Below are positions 30,486 through 41,567 of a stretch of 64,000 nucleotides of DNA, piece after piece. The notes under the pieces are model-generated. The model worked only from the letters and a program-made list of their open reading frames with translations, had not been told where the DNA came from and made no database searches. Numbering within the stretch: the stretch's first letter is position 1; each line of letters starts with the position of its first letter. This stretch comes from Mesomycoplasma neurolyticum (GTDB taxonomy: Bacteria; Bacillota_I; Bacilli_A; Mycoplasmatales; Metamycoplasmataceae), in NCBI RefSeq assembly GCF_900660485.1, contig NZ_LR214951.1, positions 744,001-808,000 of the forward strand. Reading direction: 5' to 3'. The position numbers and the translations under genes are program-made.

Positions 30486-31775
30486 ATGGATAAAAAATTT
30501 TTTTTAAACAAGCAAGGACCTTTAATAATTGTAGATGAAACAAATGTAAAAAAATTTTTTAAAAATAAAAATTTATCAAAAATTTTGTTTTTTCTTGACA
30601 GTTATTTTTTAAAAGATAATTCAAAAATTTTAATTATTTGTGATGAAAAAACATGAGACAATAATTTTTTAAACATTATTTCAGAAGGTTTAAATACTTT
30701 AAATAAAAAAATCGCAATTCATAATTTAGAAAAAAAATTTTCCAAATGATTTTCATATTATATTTTTAAAAAAACTCAGTTCAAATATCTTTTTCTTTTT
30801 TATTTTGAAAATAATAAATTTTTTTTCGAAATTTTTGATAATGATTTAAAACATATTTTTTTTAAAAAAGAATTGATTGATAATCTTGTAATTTATGAAA
30901 ATCAAATTTCAAATAGAAATTTTTATAAATTAAAAAATAAAAATTTTGCTTTTGATATGCTTGTTACTATTTATGATTTATTTTTTGTGAGAAAAAATGA
31001 TGATAAATTGTTGAATGTTAATTTTATTAATGATGATGATTTTATTAATTATTGTCAAAAATTATTGTCATTATTAATGGACATTAATTTTTCAATTGGA
31101 ACTAAAAAATTTTTTTCAAAACAAAAAACAGATTTAAAAATTTATTTAGAAAAAAATAATGATTTAGCTAGTTTTTATTATAAAAAAAAGAATCATTTTT
31201 TAAAAATTACTTTTAGCGAAGTTTTGGTAATAATTCATCATTTTTTAAATAAGGAATCAACCAATAATTCTTTTGTAATAAATAATAATTTTGACAAAAT
31301 GTTAAATATAGAAACAAATAATAATGGTAATAATATTTTAAAAATTAATTTTTTGGGACAATTGGTTTTCGAAAATATTGATGACAAAATTAAAAATAAT
31401 CCTTTAATTCCAATATTATTGGTTATTTCATTTTTAAATTATAAAAAAACACAATTCCAAAATTTTGAAAAAATTAAAGAATTATTACAAAAATTTTATA
31501 GTTATAAAAATATTGATATTTTAGAATGAAACAAAAAAATTAATATTAAGGAATTTGTAAATTTTTTTATTTCAAAAAAATATAAAGTAGTTAAAATAAA
31601 AAAAGAAAATAATGAATATTGAAATCTTGTTTTCACACTCCAAAACAAAAAAAATCATGTTATAAAATTTTTTACAAATACAAAAATTCAAAAAAATAAA
31701 ATACTTTTTGAAATGGATACAAAGCAAAAGAAATTAAATTTAATTTTAAAGGCTTTAAAAAAATATACTATTTAA
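30486..31775 (+). CDS. Unknown protein, possibly a degenerate phosphohexomutase
   Basis: 429 residues, AT-rich codons and AAAGGA upstream. By eye the order of secondary-structure-like segments resembles the phosphomannomutase/phosphoglucomutase family: an early LIICDEKTW where the family has VIGYDTR, and a late NPLIPILLVISFLNYKK where it has the DKDAIQASL-type helix and the following LYQKYG-like segment (LLQKFYSY). The catalytic Ser loop (TASHNP), the metal loop (DGDADR) and the sugar loop are not recognisable. If the relationship is real, the protein is catalytically dead. Otherwise it is an orphan. Confidence 0.4.
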
Positions 31776-31860
31776 TTTTAATTTAACATAAATTTATTTG
31801 AAATAATATATAATTTATTAACATAGTTAGATATTCAAAATATTAGAAACAAGGAGAGAA

Positions 31861-32358
31861 ATGCAAGTAAAATTTAAAGATGATTTTTTTAAATTGTATG
31901 GTAAAACTGTCGAAAAGGGACAAGAAGTTAGTTTTAGTGTAACTGATGTTTTTTTTAATGATGTAGAATTAAAAAACTTTAACAAATTAACAGTTATATC
32001 TGTTTTCCCAGCTTTAAATACATCTGTTTGCGATGAACAAACAGTTGGTATTTCAAATTTAGCAAAGAAATATCCTGAAGTTAATTTTATTTCAATTAGT
32101 TTAAATCTTCCACCTACAATTTCAGAATGAAAAACTAAAAACCAAATTCACAATATTGAAATTTATTCTGATTATAAAAATAGAGAGTTTGGTAAAAAAT
32201 TTGGTTTTTTAATTGAAGATGTTTTCTTATTGAATAGAGGTTATTTATTAGTAGACAAAAATTCAAAAATTATAGAATTTTCATATATGACTGATATTCA
32301 TGAGCAAATTGATTTTAAAACACTTGAAAATCAAATTAAAAATCATTTAGATAAATAA
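31861..32358 (+). CDS. tpx: Thiol peroxidase (Tpx/atypical 2-Cys type) with a single cysteine
   Basis: 165 residues of the peroxiredoxin superfamily. The peroxidatic cysteine is in PALNTSVCDEQT (about residue 60), with the conserved Thr and the downstream FGKKFG region. Family members normally have a resolving Cys about 34 residues later; this protein has no other cysteine, so it would act as a 1-Cys enzyme with an external reductant such as the nearby thioredoxin. The Shine-Dalgarno AAGGAG is good. Confidence 0.88.
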
Positions 32359-32365
32359 TTGTTTT

Positions 32366-32397
32366 AAAAAAATAGGTAAATTTTTGCCTATTTTTTT
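32366..32397 (+). terminator. Terminator after tpx
   Basis: AAAAAAATAGG pairs with CCTATTTTTTT around a ten-base loop, eight bases beyond the stop. Confidence 0.85.
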
Positions 32398-32494
32398 ATT
32401 AAAAAAATAAAAATAATGTATAATACAAAAGAGTATTTTAAATAATGTGTTAAACATTATTTTTTTTATGAAATATTTTAATAATTAACTTATA

Positions 32495-32545
32495 TACTCC
32501 TTGGTCTTTTAATAAAAAAGGCCCTGATGACCGAAAGGAGCCAAG
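32495..32545 (+). promoter_or_regulatory. rpsF leader hairpin that includes the Shine-Dalgarno (S6:S18-type leader)
   Basis: CTCCTTGGTC (32497-32506) can pair with GACC and AAGGAG (32529-32540), leaving a small GA bulge next to CCG. The 3' arm contains the ribosome site of rpsF, six bases before the ATG. This fits the known autoregulatory leader that binds the S6:S18 complex and contains a conserved CCG. Both proteins are encoded downstream. Confidence 0.65.
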
Positions 32546-32977
32546 ATGGCAAAATCAAAATACGAAATTATGTTGTTACTATCACCTAACGAAGATATAT
32601 CAGTTGTAAAAAAAATAGCTGATAGTGTTTTTGGCAAAGGTGTAGAATCTATTGAAAAACTAGAAGACAACAAATTAAGATATGAAATTAACAATTCTAA
32701 AACAGCTACTCGTGTATTAATAAAAGTAGAAGCTGAAAGAAAAGATATCTCTGAATTTACAAGAAAATCAAATATTCAAAAAACAATTTGAAGAACATTG
32801 GTTATTAATTTAGACACAGAAAAAGGTTTGAATAAAAAACCTAAACAAGTGGTTGACAAAAGAAAAAACAGAAACTTTGAAAATAAATTTACAAAACAAA
32901 ATAACCCAAATTTTAAAGTTAAAAAAGAAAATTTTGTTAAAAAAACAGAGGAAACAAAACTAGAAACAAAAAAATAA
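32546..32977 (+). CDS. rpsF: 30S ribosomal protein S6
   Basis: 143 residues. The N-terminal S6 fold is clear (MAKSKYEIMLLLSPNEDISV). A UGA Trp starts a C-terminal extension rich in K, N and Q (from about residue 95), common in mycoplasma S6. It forms a complex with S18 on the ribosome. It is the first gene of the rpsF-ssb-rpsR operon; ssb starts 20 bases downstream. Confidence 0.95.
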
Positions 32978-32996
32978 GGGGTATAAATAAAATATT

Positions 32997-33494
32997 ATGA
33001 ACAAGGTTATAATAGTTGGAAGAATTTCAAATGATTTAAAATCAACATTAACAAAAAGTAATATTCCATATTTGAGATTTTCTGTTGCTGTGCAAAGAAG
33101 ATATAAAAATTCTCAAGGAAATGAAATTGTTGATTATGTACCTATTGTTTCTTGAAATAAAACTGCGTTATATTTAGAAAAAAATGCTACTAAAGGGGTT
33201 AGAGTTTTAGTTGAGGGTTCATTTGTTTCTAATTCATTCACAAATTCACAAGGTCAAAGAGTTGTTACAAATGAAGTAAATGCTGAAAATGTTTATATTT
33301 TAGAAACTATTAAAGACGTCGAAAACAAAAGAATGAATAGAAATATTCAAAATCTAACATCAGATGAAACAAATAACAAAAAACCTACATTTTATTCTGA
33401 AGAAATAACAAACGAAACTTTTGAAATTAAAAATCAAAACGATTCATCTGATATTGATGATTTTTCATGAGATGATGTTGATAATATTTATTAA
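32997..33494 (+). CDS. ssb: Single-stranded DNA-binding protein
   Basis: 165 residues. The OB fold is seen in [33 protein letters not shown] and [17 protein letters not shown]. The Trp in IVSWNK is UGA-coded. The C-terminal tail is acidic (DDFSWDDVDNIY) and replaces the usual DDDIPF tip that binds partner proteins. It sits between rpsF and rpsR, the standard order. The Shine-Dalgarno is weak (AAGGGGT about 15 bases upstream). Confidence 0.95.
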
Positions 33495-33514
33495 TTTTAC
33501 AGAAAGAAGGAAAT

Positions 33515-33766
33515 ATGAAAAAACGTTTTAAACCTTTAAAAAAATATAAAAAAAGAGTATGTAATTTTTGCTCAGAATCTGTTTTATATATTGATTATAA
33601 AAATGTTCCTGTTATTGAAAAATATGTTTCACAACACGGAAAAATTCAACCATCTAGATTGACAGGTACATGTTCAAAACACCAAAGAATGCTAGGTAAT
33701 GCTATCAAAAGAGCAAGACATGTTGCATTATTACCGTTCGTACTTGACAGAGTTAGAAAACAATAA
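33515..33766 (+). CDS. rpsR: 30S ribosomal protein S18
   Basis: 83 residues: basic N-terminus, CNFCSES, then [18 protein letters not shown] and [11 protein letters not shown], all typical S18. It carries four cysteines (positions 16, 19, 24 region and about 53), as in zinc-binding C+ forms at least in part. AGAAAGGA precedes the ATG. It is the last gene of the operon, before a terminator. Confidence 0.96.
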   Translation: MKKRFKPLKKYKKRVCNFCSESVLYIDYKNVPVIEKYVSQHGKIQPSRLTGTCSKHQRMLGNAIKRARHVALLPFVLDRVRKQ

Positions 33767-33776
33767 TTTTTAAAAT

Positions 33777-33807
33777 AAAAAATCTTAGATTTTTCTAAGT
33801 TTTTTTA
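33777..33807 (+). terminator. Terminator after rpsR
   Basis: AAAAAATCTTAGA pairs with TCTAAGTTTTTTT around a four-base loop. Confidence 0.9.
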
Positions 33808-33836
33808 TTACTATTTTTTTATAAAAAGGAGGACTA

Positions 33837-34940
33837 ATGTCTTTAAAAGCTGGTATTGTTGGTTTACCTAATGTTGGTAAATCTACACTTTTTTCTGCTT
33901 TAACTTCTATTGAAGTTGAATCTGCAAATTATGCTTTTACTACGATAGAACCTAATATTTCTGTTGTTTCATTAAAAGATAAAAGATTGAGTAAAATTAA
34001 TGAATTTGTTAAAGCTGAAAAAATTATTCCTACAACTTTTACTTTTGTTGACATAGCAGGTCTTGTAAAAGGAGCTTCAAAAGGTGAAGGTTTGGGTAAT
34101 AAATTTTTATCCAATATTCGTGAAGTAGATGCTATTATTCATGTTGTTCGTTGTTTTGAGAATGATGATATAGTTCATGTTGAAAATAAAATCAACCCTG
34201 TAGAAGATGCAAGGTTAATAAATTTAGAATTACTTTTTGCTGATTTACAGGTTATAGAAAATGTTATAAAAAGAGTAGAAAAAAAAGCACTAAACACTAA
34301 TGATAAAGTAGTAAAACAAGAATATGAAGTTGCAAAAAAGTTACAAAATGCTTTTAATAATAATATTTTTGCACGTAATATAGAGTTATCAGAAGATGAA
34401 CTAAAAATTATTAAAGGTTATCAATTATTAACTTTAAAACCTATGATATATGTTGCTAATATTTCACAAAAAGATTTAGAAAACATAGAAAAAAGTCATT
34501 ATTTTACACAAATGAAGGAATTTGCAAAAAAAGAGAATGCTTTTTTATTACCTATTTCTGTTGTTTTAGAATATGAAATTAGTAAGCTTGACGACGAAGA
34601 AAAAGATATTTTTTTACAAGAATATAATTTGGAATATTCAGGTTTAGAATTACTAACTCGTGAAGCTTTTAAAATTTTAAATCTTAAAACTTTTTTTACA
34701 GCAGGCGTTAAAGAAGTTAGAGCTTGAACATTTACTAAAAACATGAATGCCTCAGAATGCGCTAGTGTTATTCATAGTGATTTTGAAAAAAAATTCATTA
34801 AAGCTGAAGTTATTTCATACAATGATTATATTGAAAATCAAGGCGAAAAAAAATCAAAAGAAAATGGTAAAATGCGTCTAGAGGGTAAAAATTATTTGAT
34901 GGAAGATGGTGATATTTGTTATTTTAGAGTGGGGAAATAA
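33837..34940 (+). CDS. ychF: Redox-regulated ATPase YchF (Obg family)
   Basis: 367 residues. G1 is GLPNVGKSTLFSALT (8-22) and G3 is FVDIAGLVKGASKGEGLGNK (about 69-88). The C-terminal TGS domain includes TFFTAGVKEVRAW and ends GDICYFRVGK. The Trp codon is UGA. YchF binds ATP rather than GTP and associates with ribosomes. AAAAGGAGG precedes the ATG. It is monocistronic. Confidence 0.96.
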
Positions 34941-34944
34941 AGCT

Positions 34945-34977
34945 ATTAAAAACCCAGTGTTTAACTGGGTTTTTAAT
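34945..34977. terminator. Bidirectional terminator between ychF and pgi
   Basis: ATTAAAAACCCAGT and ACTGGGTTTTTAAT form a perfect 14-bp stem around a five-base loop. Confidence 0.95.
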
Positions 34978-34987
34978 ATATAAAAAA

Positions 34988-36274
34988 TTATTTTTTATTT
35001 AGGATTTTTTTCATATTAGATTTATACACCTCAACACCTGGTTGATTAAATGGATTTACACCTAATAAATATGCTGAAATAGCACAAGCTCTTTCGAAAA
35101 ACATAACTAATCAACCAAAAGTTTTTTCTTTATTATCTTTCAATAACAAATGAATATTAGGTACTTGTCCAACATTTGTGTGTGCATCTTGTGTAGCTGT
35201 AAAAGCTATATTATTAATTTTGTGTAAAGTTAAACCTGTGAGGTAATTTAAGTTGTCTAAATTTTCTTCATCATCAAACATGAGTAAATCTTTTTCTGGT
35301 GTTTGTATAGTCATAACAGTTTCGAAAAAGATTTTACTTCCTTCTTGAATAAATTGACCTAATGAGTGTAAATCTGTTGAAAAAATAGCTGATGCTGGGA
35401 AAAGTCCTTTTTGATTTTTTCCTTCACTTTCACCAAAAAGTTGTTTTCATCACTCATTAAAATACATCATGTTTGGTTCATAAGAAATCAAAAGTTCTAC
35501 TTGATATTTTTTATATAAAATATATCTAGCAACAGCATATTTATATGCATCATTTTCTTTTAATGAATTTTTTTCATACAATTTATTAGCCTCTTTAGCA
35601 CCTTGAATAATTTTATCAACATCAATACCTGCACAAATAAGTGGAAAAAAACCAACAGGTGATAAAACACTAAACCTTCCACCAATGTTATCTAAAATTA
35701 CAAATTTTTGATAACCTTTAGTTCTTGCCATTTCAAATAATTGACCTCTATTTGCATCAGTTGTGACAAAAATATAATCATTTGCTTTTTCTTTTCCAAT
35801 TTTATGTTCTAAAAAAGATTTAAAAAATTTAAATGCTATTGCTGGTTCAATTGTAGTACCTGACTTAGAAATAACATTAATTGCAAATTTTTTATTTTTT
35901 ACATAATTTAGTAGTTGTGATAATTGCATCGAACTTAAAGATGTACCTGCAAAAATTATTTCCATTTTTCTTTCAGTACCTGGATAATTCCCTTGTATAA
36001 AATCTAATGCTGCTTTAGATCCTAAATAAGATCCACCTATTCCTATAACAACCAAAACCTCAACGTTTTCTTTGTGAAGTTTATTTGCTATTTTTTTCAT
36101 TTGTTTTAATTCTGCCAAGTTTATATTTTCTGTTAAATCTTTTCAACCTAAAAAATCAGAACCAATAGCAGTTAAATTATTCATAGAATTATTTATTTCA
36201 GTAACTTTATCTTGTAATTCAAATATTTTTTCTAAATTAATTGCTTTTGATAAATCTAAATTTATTTTTTTCAT
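34988..36274 (-). CDS. pgi: Glucose-6-phosphate isomerase
   Basis: 428 residues, matching the shorter firmicute form. Visible signatures are [17 protein letters not shown] (about 77-93), [15 protein letters not shown], the DANRGQLFE and [19 protein letters not shown] block, and [10 protein letters not shown]. It interconverts glucose-6-P and fructose-6-P in glycolysis. The ATG lies in the end of the S1-domain gene upstream (13-base overlap), so expression is coupled. UGA codons encode Trp, including a WW pair near residue 276. Confidence 0.96.
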
Positions 36275-36597
36275 TTTTTAATTTCATCCTTTGTAAATTT
36301 GAATAAATTATTAAATTGATTTTTAGTTTCAGAAATTTCACTTTTAAAAGGTTTTTTTAAATATTCAGGTCTTATTTTTTTAAAAGATAATAAAAATTTT
36401 CCTTTTTTTTCATTATAACCTAAAACATAAAACGAAATTGTATCCCCGATATTAAACATATCATTTAAATCCTCGATAAAATAATCACTAATTTCTTTTA
36501 TCGAAACTGAACCTTCAAATCTATCACCAAAAGAGATTAAAAGGTTTGATTTGTTAATTTCTTTTACTTTCCCTTTTACAATTTTTCTTTTTTCCAT
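36262..36597 (-). CDS. S1 RNA-binding domain protein
   Basis: 111 residues. A single S1 domain starts at residue 6 (VKGKVKEINKSNLLISFG), with the EGSVSI and GDTISFYVLGYNEKKGKFLL strands. It resembles general stress protein 13/CvfD-type small S1 proteins. In code 4 the frame passes a UGA and ends at TAA inside pgi. The ATG has no ribosome site but lies 12 bases after TATAAT, so the 5' leader is very short. It is co-transcribed with pgi. Confidence 0.8.
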
Positions 36598-36764
36598 AAT
36601 TTCAAAAAATTATAACACTTTCAAAAAAATAATTAGTTTATTATTTAGTTATAAATAAAAAAATATTTTTTTTATTGCAAATTTAATATTTTTTTGTAAA
36701 ATTTAAAATATTAAAATTAAGAAAAATTAATTTTATTACTTGACGATTTTAATTTAGGAGAACA

Positions 36765-38561
36765 ATGAAAAAAATAAGTATTGTTCCAACAAAGCTTTTT
36801 GCTTTAGGAGGAATGCAAGAAATAGGAAAATCGACATTAGTTGTTGAATATAAATCAGACATTGTTATAATCGATGCTGGTATAAAATTTGCAGATTATT
36901 TTGCTTCAGGAATAAAAGGTATTGTACCTGATTATTCTTATTTAAAAGAAAATCAAAACAAAATTAAAGGAATTTTTATAACACATGGTCATGAAGACCA
37001 TATAGGTGGTGTTGTTTATTTAGTGCAAGAAGTTCATATAACTAAAATTTATGCCCCAAGAATAGCTATCCAATATTTAAAAGCTAAATTTGAAGAAAGA
37101 AATATTAGATTAAAAATAGAATTTATTGAAATTAATAAAAATGATGTTCATAAATTCGATAACATAAAGGTGGATTTTTGAACCGCACAACACTCTATTC
37201 CGGATGCTTTTGGTGTTAGAGTTTCTACACCCAATGGTTCAATTATGTGTACAGGTGATTTTAGGTTTGATTATACACCGATAGGTAATTTTACTGATTT
37301 TTCAAAACTCGAAAAAATAGGTGATGAAGGATTGAGTGTGTTGCTTTCTGATTCAACTAATGCTATGAGACCTTTCCATTCACCTAGTGAAAAAGATATT
37401 TTAAAAGATATTGAAAATTATATGTTAGAAGCAAAAAGGAAGATTATAGTTACAACATTTGCTTCAAATTTAACAAGGGTTAAAGTTATTATTGAATTAG
37501 CTGCAAAACTTGGTAAAAAAGTAATTGCTTTTGGAAGATCAATGGTTAATGGTATTCAAATTGGTAGAAAAATGGGATATATCAATGCTTCAGATGAATT
37601 ATTTATAAATAAAAAAAATATAAATAAATATGATGAAAATGAACTTGTTATTTTAACCACTGGTTCTCAAGGAGAACAAATGTCTGCTTTATCAAGAATG
37701 GCAATAGGTAAACACCCACAAGTAACTATTAAAAATAATGATTTAGTTATCTTTTCTTCTTCTCCAATACCTGGAAATAGAATAAAAATAGAATTATTAG
37801 TTAACAAACTTTACAAACTAGGTGCGATTATCAAAGAAAATGGTATTGATGGTTATTTACATACTTCAGGTCATGCTTATAAAGAAGAACATGAGAAAAT
37901 ATTTAGATTAACTAGACCTAAATATTTTGTTACTTATCACGGGGAATTTAGAATGTCAGTTGTCCATGGACAAACAGCGGTTGAAAATGGTGTTAATCCA
38001 AATAATATTATTATCCCTAGAATTGGGGAAGTTTTACATCTAGTTAAAAATAATCTATATAAAAGCAACGAAAAAATTAAAGCTGGTGTAGTTTTTGTTG
38101 ATGGAAGTAACATATCTAAAATAAATTCTAATTTAATTAAAGATAGAGTTGTTCTTGGAGAAAATGGATTTGTTTATGTTGTTGTTGCTTTAGATAAAAA
38201 TAAAAACATTATTGTTGGAAGACCAAGAATAATATCAAGAGGTTGTTTTTTTGTTAAAAATTCAACTGAACTTATTGAAAAAATTAAAAAAATTGTTCAT
38301 GGTGCAATTTTATTCACAATTAAAAACAAAGATAATTGAACAATACCAGAATTAAAACAATTAATTAAAGATAGACTGGAACCATTTTTCTACAAAGAAA
38401 AAAGAAGAAACCCTATAATTATGTCAACGTTTTTATTTGTAGATGAACAAACCAATCCACTAAAAGATTTAGAGAACAAAAATCCAAAAGAAATTATTGA
38501 TGATTTTGAGATGGATGAAGATTTAGATGAAGAAAAAAATAATGAAGATTTACATATTTAA
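36765..38561 (+). CDS. rnjA: Ribonuclease J (catalytic form)
   Basis: 598 residues. The metallo-beta-lactamase core has ITHGHEDHIGG (His74, His76, Asp78, His79), the next ligands AQHSIPDA and TGDFRFDY, and the beta-CASP motifs TTGSQGE and HTSGHA. The N-terminal start is KLFALGGMQEIGKSTLVVEY. The C-terminal domain ends in an acidic tail. It is a 5'-3' exo- and endonuclease for mRNA turnover and rRNA maturation. The degenerate paralogue at 28616 is the likely partner. AGGAG precedes the ATG. Confidence 0.95.
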
Positions 38562-38562
38562 T

Positions 38563-38592
38563 TATAAAAAAGTATATTAACTTTTTTTATAA
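38563..38592 (+). terminator. Terminator after rnjA
   Basis: TTATAAAAAAGT pairs with ACTTTTTTTATAA around a short AT loop, directly after the stop. Confidence 0.75.
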
Positions 38593-38630
38593 TTAAACTT
38601 TTAAAAAAATATATTTATGTATAAAAAAAT

Positions 38631-38668
38631 AAAAAAAATGCAAAACATAAAAGTGGTGCATTTTTTTT
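38631..38668 (-). terminator. Terminator at the end of the membrane-protein operon
   Basis: AAAAAAAATGCA and TGCATTTTTTTT form a 12-bp stem around a 14-base loop. It is 16 bases from the TM2-protein stop on the minus strand. Confidence 0.75.
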
Positions 38669-38683
38669 ATTTTAAATTGATTG

Positions 38684-39184
38684 CTATGCAACTCAATGAC
38701 ATGTTTTTAATCTCTGAGACTTTATAAAAATAACACTAATTATATCTAAAATTCACATTGTGATTATAAAAACAAAAAGTATCAAAGTTACAAAGGTTAA
38801 TAATATATTTGTTTTAAAATAAATTACAAAATTAACTCAATAAACAACATCTTTTATTTGTCTTATGTTTTCTCTACCAACTATATCTAACAATGCATTA
38901 GTTATACCATCAAGAGCAACTATTCCATTTGAAGAATTATTTATTTTTTCTTCTATTTCTTTTATTGTTTTATCAATTTCTGATGATTTTTCAGTAGCTA
39001 TTTTTGTAGCTTCGTTTCAATTAGTTGAAAAATTATATAAAACATAAATTGCTAAAATTAAAAATAAAATCGCAAAAATAAATTTGATAGTTCCAGAAAA
39101 AAATTTTCTAAGATAAAACCTTCCAACCCCTAACCATCCAAATAAAATTGTTAAAATAATTAAAATAATTTTTTTTCTACTCAT
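38684..39184 (-). CDS. TM2-domain membrane protein
   Basis: 166 residues. The N-terminal pair of helices carries GWLGVGRFYLRKFFSGTIKF (about residues 16-35), which is the TM2-domain pattern (Gly-rich turn, FYL, basic residue, second helix). A hydrophilic helical stretch (60-110) and a further hydrophobic segment (about 121-150) follow. Its ATG overlaps the stop of the preceding small membrane gene. It is the last gene of a five-gene membrane operon; function unknown. Confidence 0.7.
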
Positions 39185-39569
39185 CTTTGTTTACTGAAGA
39201 AAGATATAATACCAATTCATCTTCATCTACTTTTGAAGGTGTTGTAGTTAATTTCTCAATTTTTTCGGTTAAAAAATCTATTCTTTCTTTGTTTTCATCT
39301 CTCTTTTTTGAAAATGAAAATAATGTTAATACTGAGGTTAAAAATGTCATAATTGCGGTTATAAAAGCTATAGCAACAAACAATCAAACTGTTTGAATAT
39401 TTGGGTTTTTTGAAATTGCATAAGCAGATAAAAGACCATTAAATGCCGTCATTAAAATTAAAGAAACACTAACAAATAAGAAAATTCATTTAGAAATAAA
39501 GTATTTTTTTCTTATTTTAAGAATTTGTTCTTCGGTTTTTAATATAATCTCTTGTTTTGTATTATTCAT
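39177..39569 (-). CDS. Two-span membrane protein, unknown
   Basis: 130 residues: a charged helical N-terminus (1-26), two hydrophobic spans (about 29-50 and 59-83), and a charged C-terminal helix (KKRDENKERIDFLTEKIEKL). This two-helix, helical-tail layout is like that of SLATT/DUF4231-type proteins and like its two upstream neighbours. It overlaps the genes on both sides by eight bases. Confidence 0.6.
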
Positions 39570-40047
39570 GTTTGTTACCTATTATTTCTGAAATTTTGTC
39601 AAAAAATACAATATCTTTATTTTTTGCGTCTTTGTATTTTCCTTTTGAATTGTTATAAAGTATTTTTTCTAATTGGATTAATGTATTGATTTTTTCATTT
39701 CTTATTCATTTTTTTTTAACAACAAATAAAGCTACTAAGCCATTAATAATAGCTAAAGCAATACCTATTCACAATGTAAAAATTGGTCATTGGTCTATTT
39801 CAATTGGTTTTCCTTTGTTATCAATGCTTTTTTGTATAAATAATGTAGCAAAACCTTTAAATTCAGGTAATCTTGAAGATGCTAATTTAGCAGTTCCCAT
39901 AAAAGCAGAAAATGTTACAAAGCAAAGTGCAAAAATACTTGTTACTCAAAAAATAGTTTGAAAAAGTTTTGATTTAAATAATGTTTTTTTTTCAATAAAT
40001 CGAATAAATTGTTTTGTTGAACTAAAAATTCTACCTTTAAAATACAT
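39562..40047 (-). CDS. Two-span membrane protein with large exposed loop, unknown
   Basis: 161 residues. The spans are at about 28-50 and 88-110. The loop between them contains LASSRLPEFKGFATLF, and the C-terminal tail is lysine-rich. GGAGGT lies nine bases before the ATG, inside the end of the upstream gene. The general layout matches its operon neighbours, which suggests descent by duplication or assembly of a hetero-oligomer. No family can be named with certainty. Confidence 0.6.
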
Positions 40048-40048
40048 A

Positions 40049-40534
40049 CTATTTACCTCCTTTAGAAATTAAGAATTTTTTAATAAGCTTTATTTTTGAT
40101 TTTTCTTTTTTTGATAAATATTTTGTTACTATCTCATCATAGTGTTTATTAAATTCTGCTTCTGTGTATTCTGGATCTTCTTGAAGTTTATAACTTATGT
40201 ATTGTAATTTTCTAACAGCTTTTTTATAATCTTTATATTTCATTATTTCTTTATAAACTGATAAAAACATGTTAAAAAAGAATGTTAATACAATAAAAAT
40301 AGCAAGAACTATTGTTAATCCAAAAGCTCCATTTTCTTCATTATTTTTTGCCACTGAATAACGTTTGCTTTCAATAACTATAACAACAATTGCAATCGCT
40401 ATTATAGTTAAGTTTAAAATGATTAAAGCATATCTAATAAAAGTATCTAAAAATCAGTACAATCTAGAAGTTTTTTCTAATTTGTTTTTTTCTTTGGTCA
40501 TATAACCAATTATTTCTTCATTAAATTTATCCAC
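40049..40534 (-). CDS. Two-span membrane protein, DUF4231/SLATT-like layout
   Basis: 161 residues. The start is GTG at 40534, directly behind GGAGG; the ATG two bases earlier opens a frame that stops after eight codons. The spans are at about 24-48 and 69-93. The C-terminal helical cytoplasmic tail (YKEIMKYKDYKKAVRKLQYI and beyond) is like that of DUF4231/SLATT proteins. In other bacteria SLATT proteins occur in defence or signalling loci, but nothing here shows such a role. Confidence 0.55.
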
Positions 40535-40546
40535 ATTTCCTCCTTT

Positions 40547-41494
40547 TTACTGTTTAATTTTATATAAATTTTTATTAAAAATAAAATTAATTTTTTTATT
40601 TTTAAAATCAAATTTAATTGCTTCAAATAATGTATAAACAAAATAAATAATACAATCTATAATAAAGATAACAGTTACTAAACCTATAATAGATTGTGGT
40701 CATTTACTTAAAGGTCCAAGTGATGTTACACCATCACGTCCTAAATACAATCAGTTAGAATTTAACATAACTTGTATTTTAGGGCTGTTAGATTTTTGAC
40801 CAATAGCAAAGCAAATTCAATTTAAAAAGAAAATAAAAATTGAAAAAATAAATAAATATAAATTCCCTAATAAAAATTCTTTTAATTTTAATTTGGCTTT
40901 GTCATTAAAAACAATAGTTAAAAATATAGGCATTATTAATACATATGAATGGGTTAATATATAATCTCAAAAGAAATAATTATCAACACCTAGGTTAGTG
41001 CCTGCATTTTCATATTCAACTGTTCCTTTAATTAAAGAATTGTATTTAATGTCATCTTTTATAAAACTTTGAACAACACCAAGATTAGCGAATAAAAAAG
41101 CCGCCAATGAACCAACTATACATGGTATAGCAAAATATTTTATTAAATGTATTTTTTTTATAATCAACAAAATACTTATTAAAATTATGTAAAAACGACA
41201 TAAATGTAAAGGAATTAATTCTCATTTTCAAGGATAATCAGTAGCTATCAAAATAATAATTCTAATTAAATTAAAAAAGAGAGTTATGATACCAACTAAA
41301 ACAAAAACATTGTTTAAATTTAGTGTTTTAAACAAAAATTTTTTATTTGAATTTGAATTAAAATAAAGATAAATCTTTTTTTTGAAAATTCAAATAAAAA
41401 AACAAGCGATTATCGCTAATGTGAAAAATAGATAAAAAACTCAAATTGAATCAATAAAAGAAAAATTATTTTTTTTTCAATAGAAAAAGTTCAT
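40547..41494 (-). CDS. YwaF/TMEM164-type multi-span membrane protein
   Basis: 315 residues with seven or so hydrophobic segments. The signature LIPLHLCRFYIILISILL (about 102-119) followed by GSLAAFLFANLG and later ILTHSYVLIMPIFL matches the TIGR02206/YwaF/TMEM164 family (an LPLH-C motif and a conserved late His). The biochemical role in bacteria is unknown. It is the first gene of the operon, with GAAAGG upstream of the ATG. Confidence 0.65.
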
Positions 41495-41555
41495 TTTTTA
41501 CCTTTCTTTTTAAAAATTTATATTTTTTAATTATATACATTTAATAAAAAAATGT

Positions 41556-41561
41556 TATAAT
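41556..41561 (+). promoter_or_regulatory. -10 box of the SRP RNA gene
   Basis: TATAAT lies six to seven bases before the predicted 5' end of the RNA. No clear -35 element. Confidence 0.6.
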
Positions 41562-41567
41562 TTTTTT

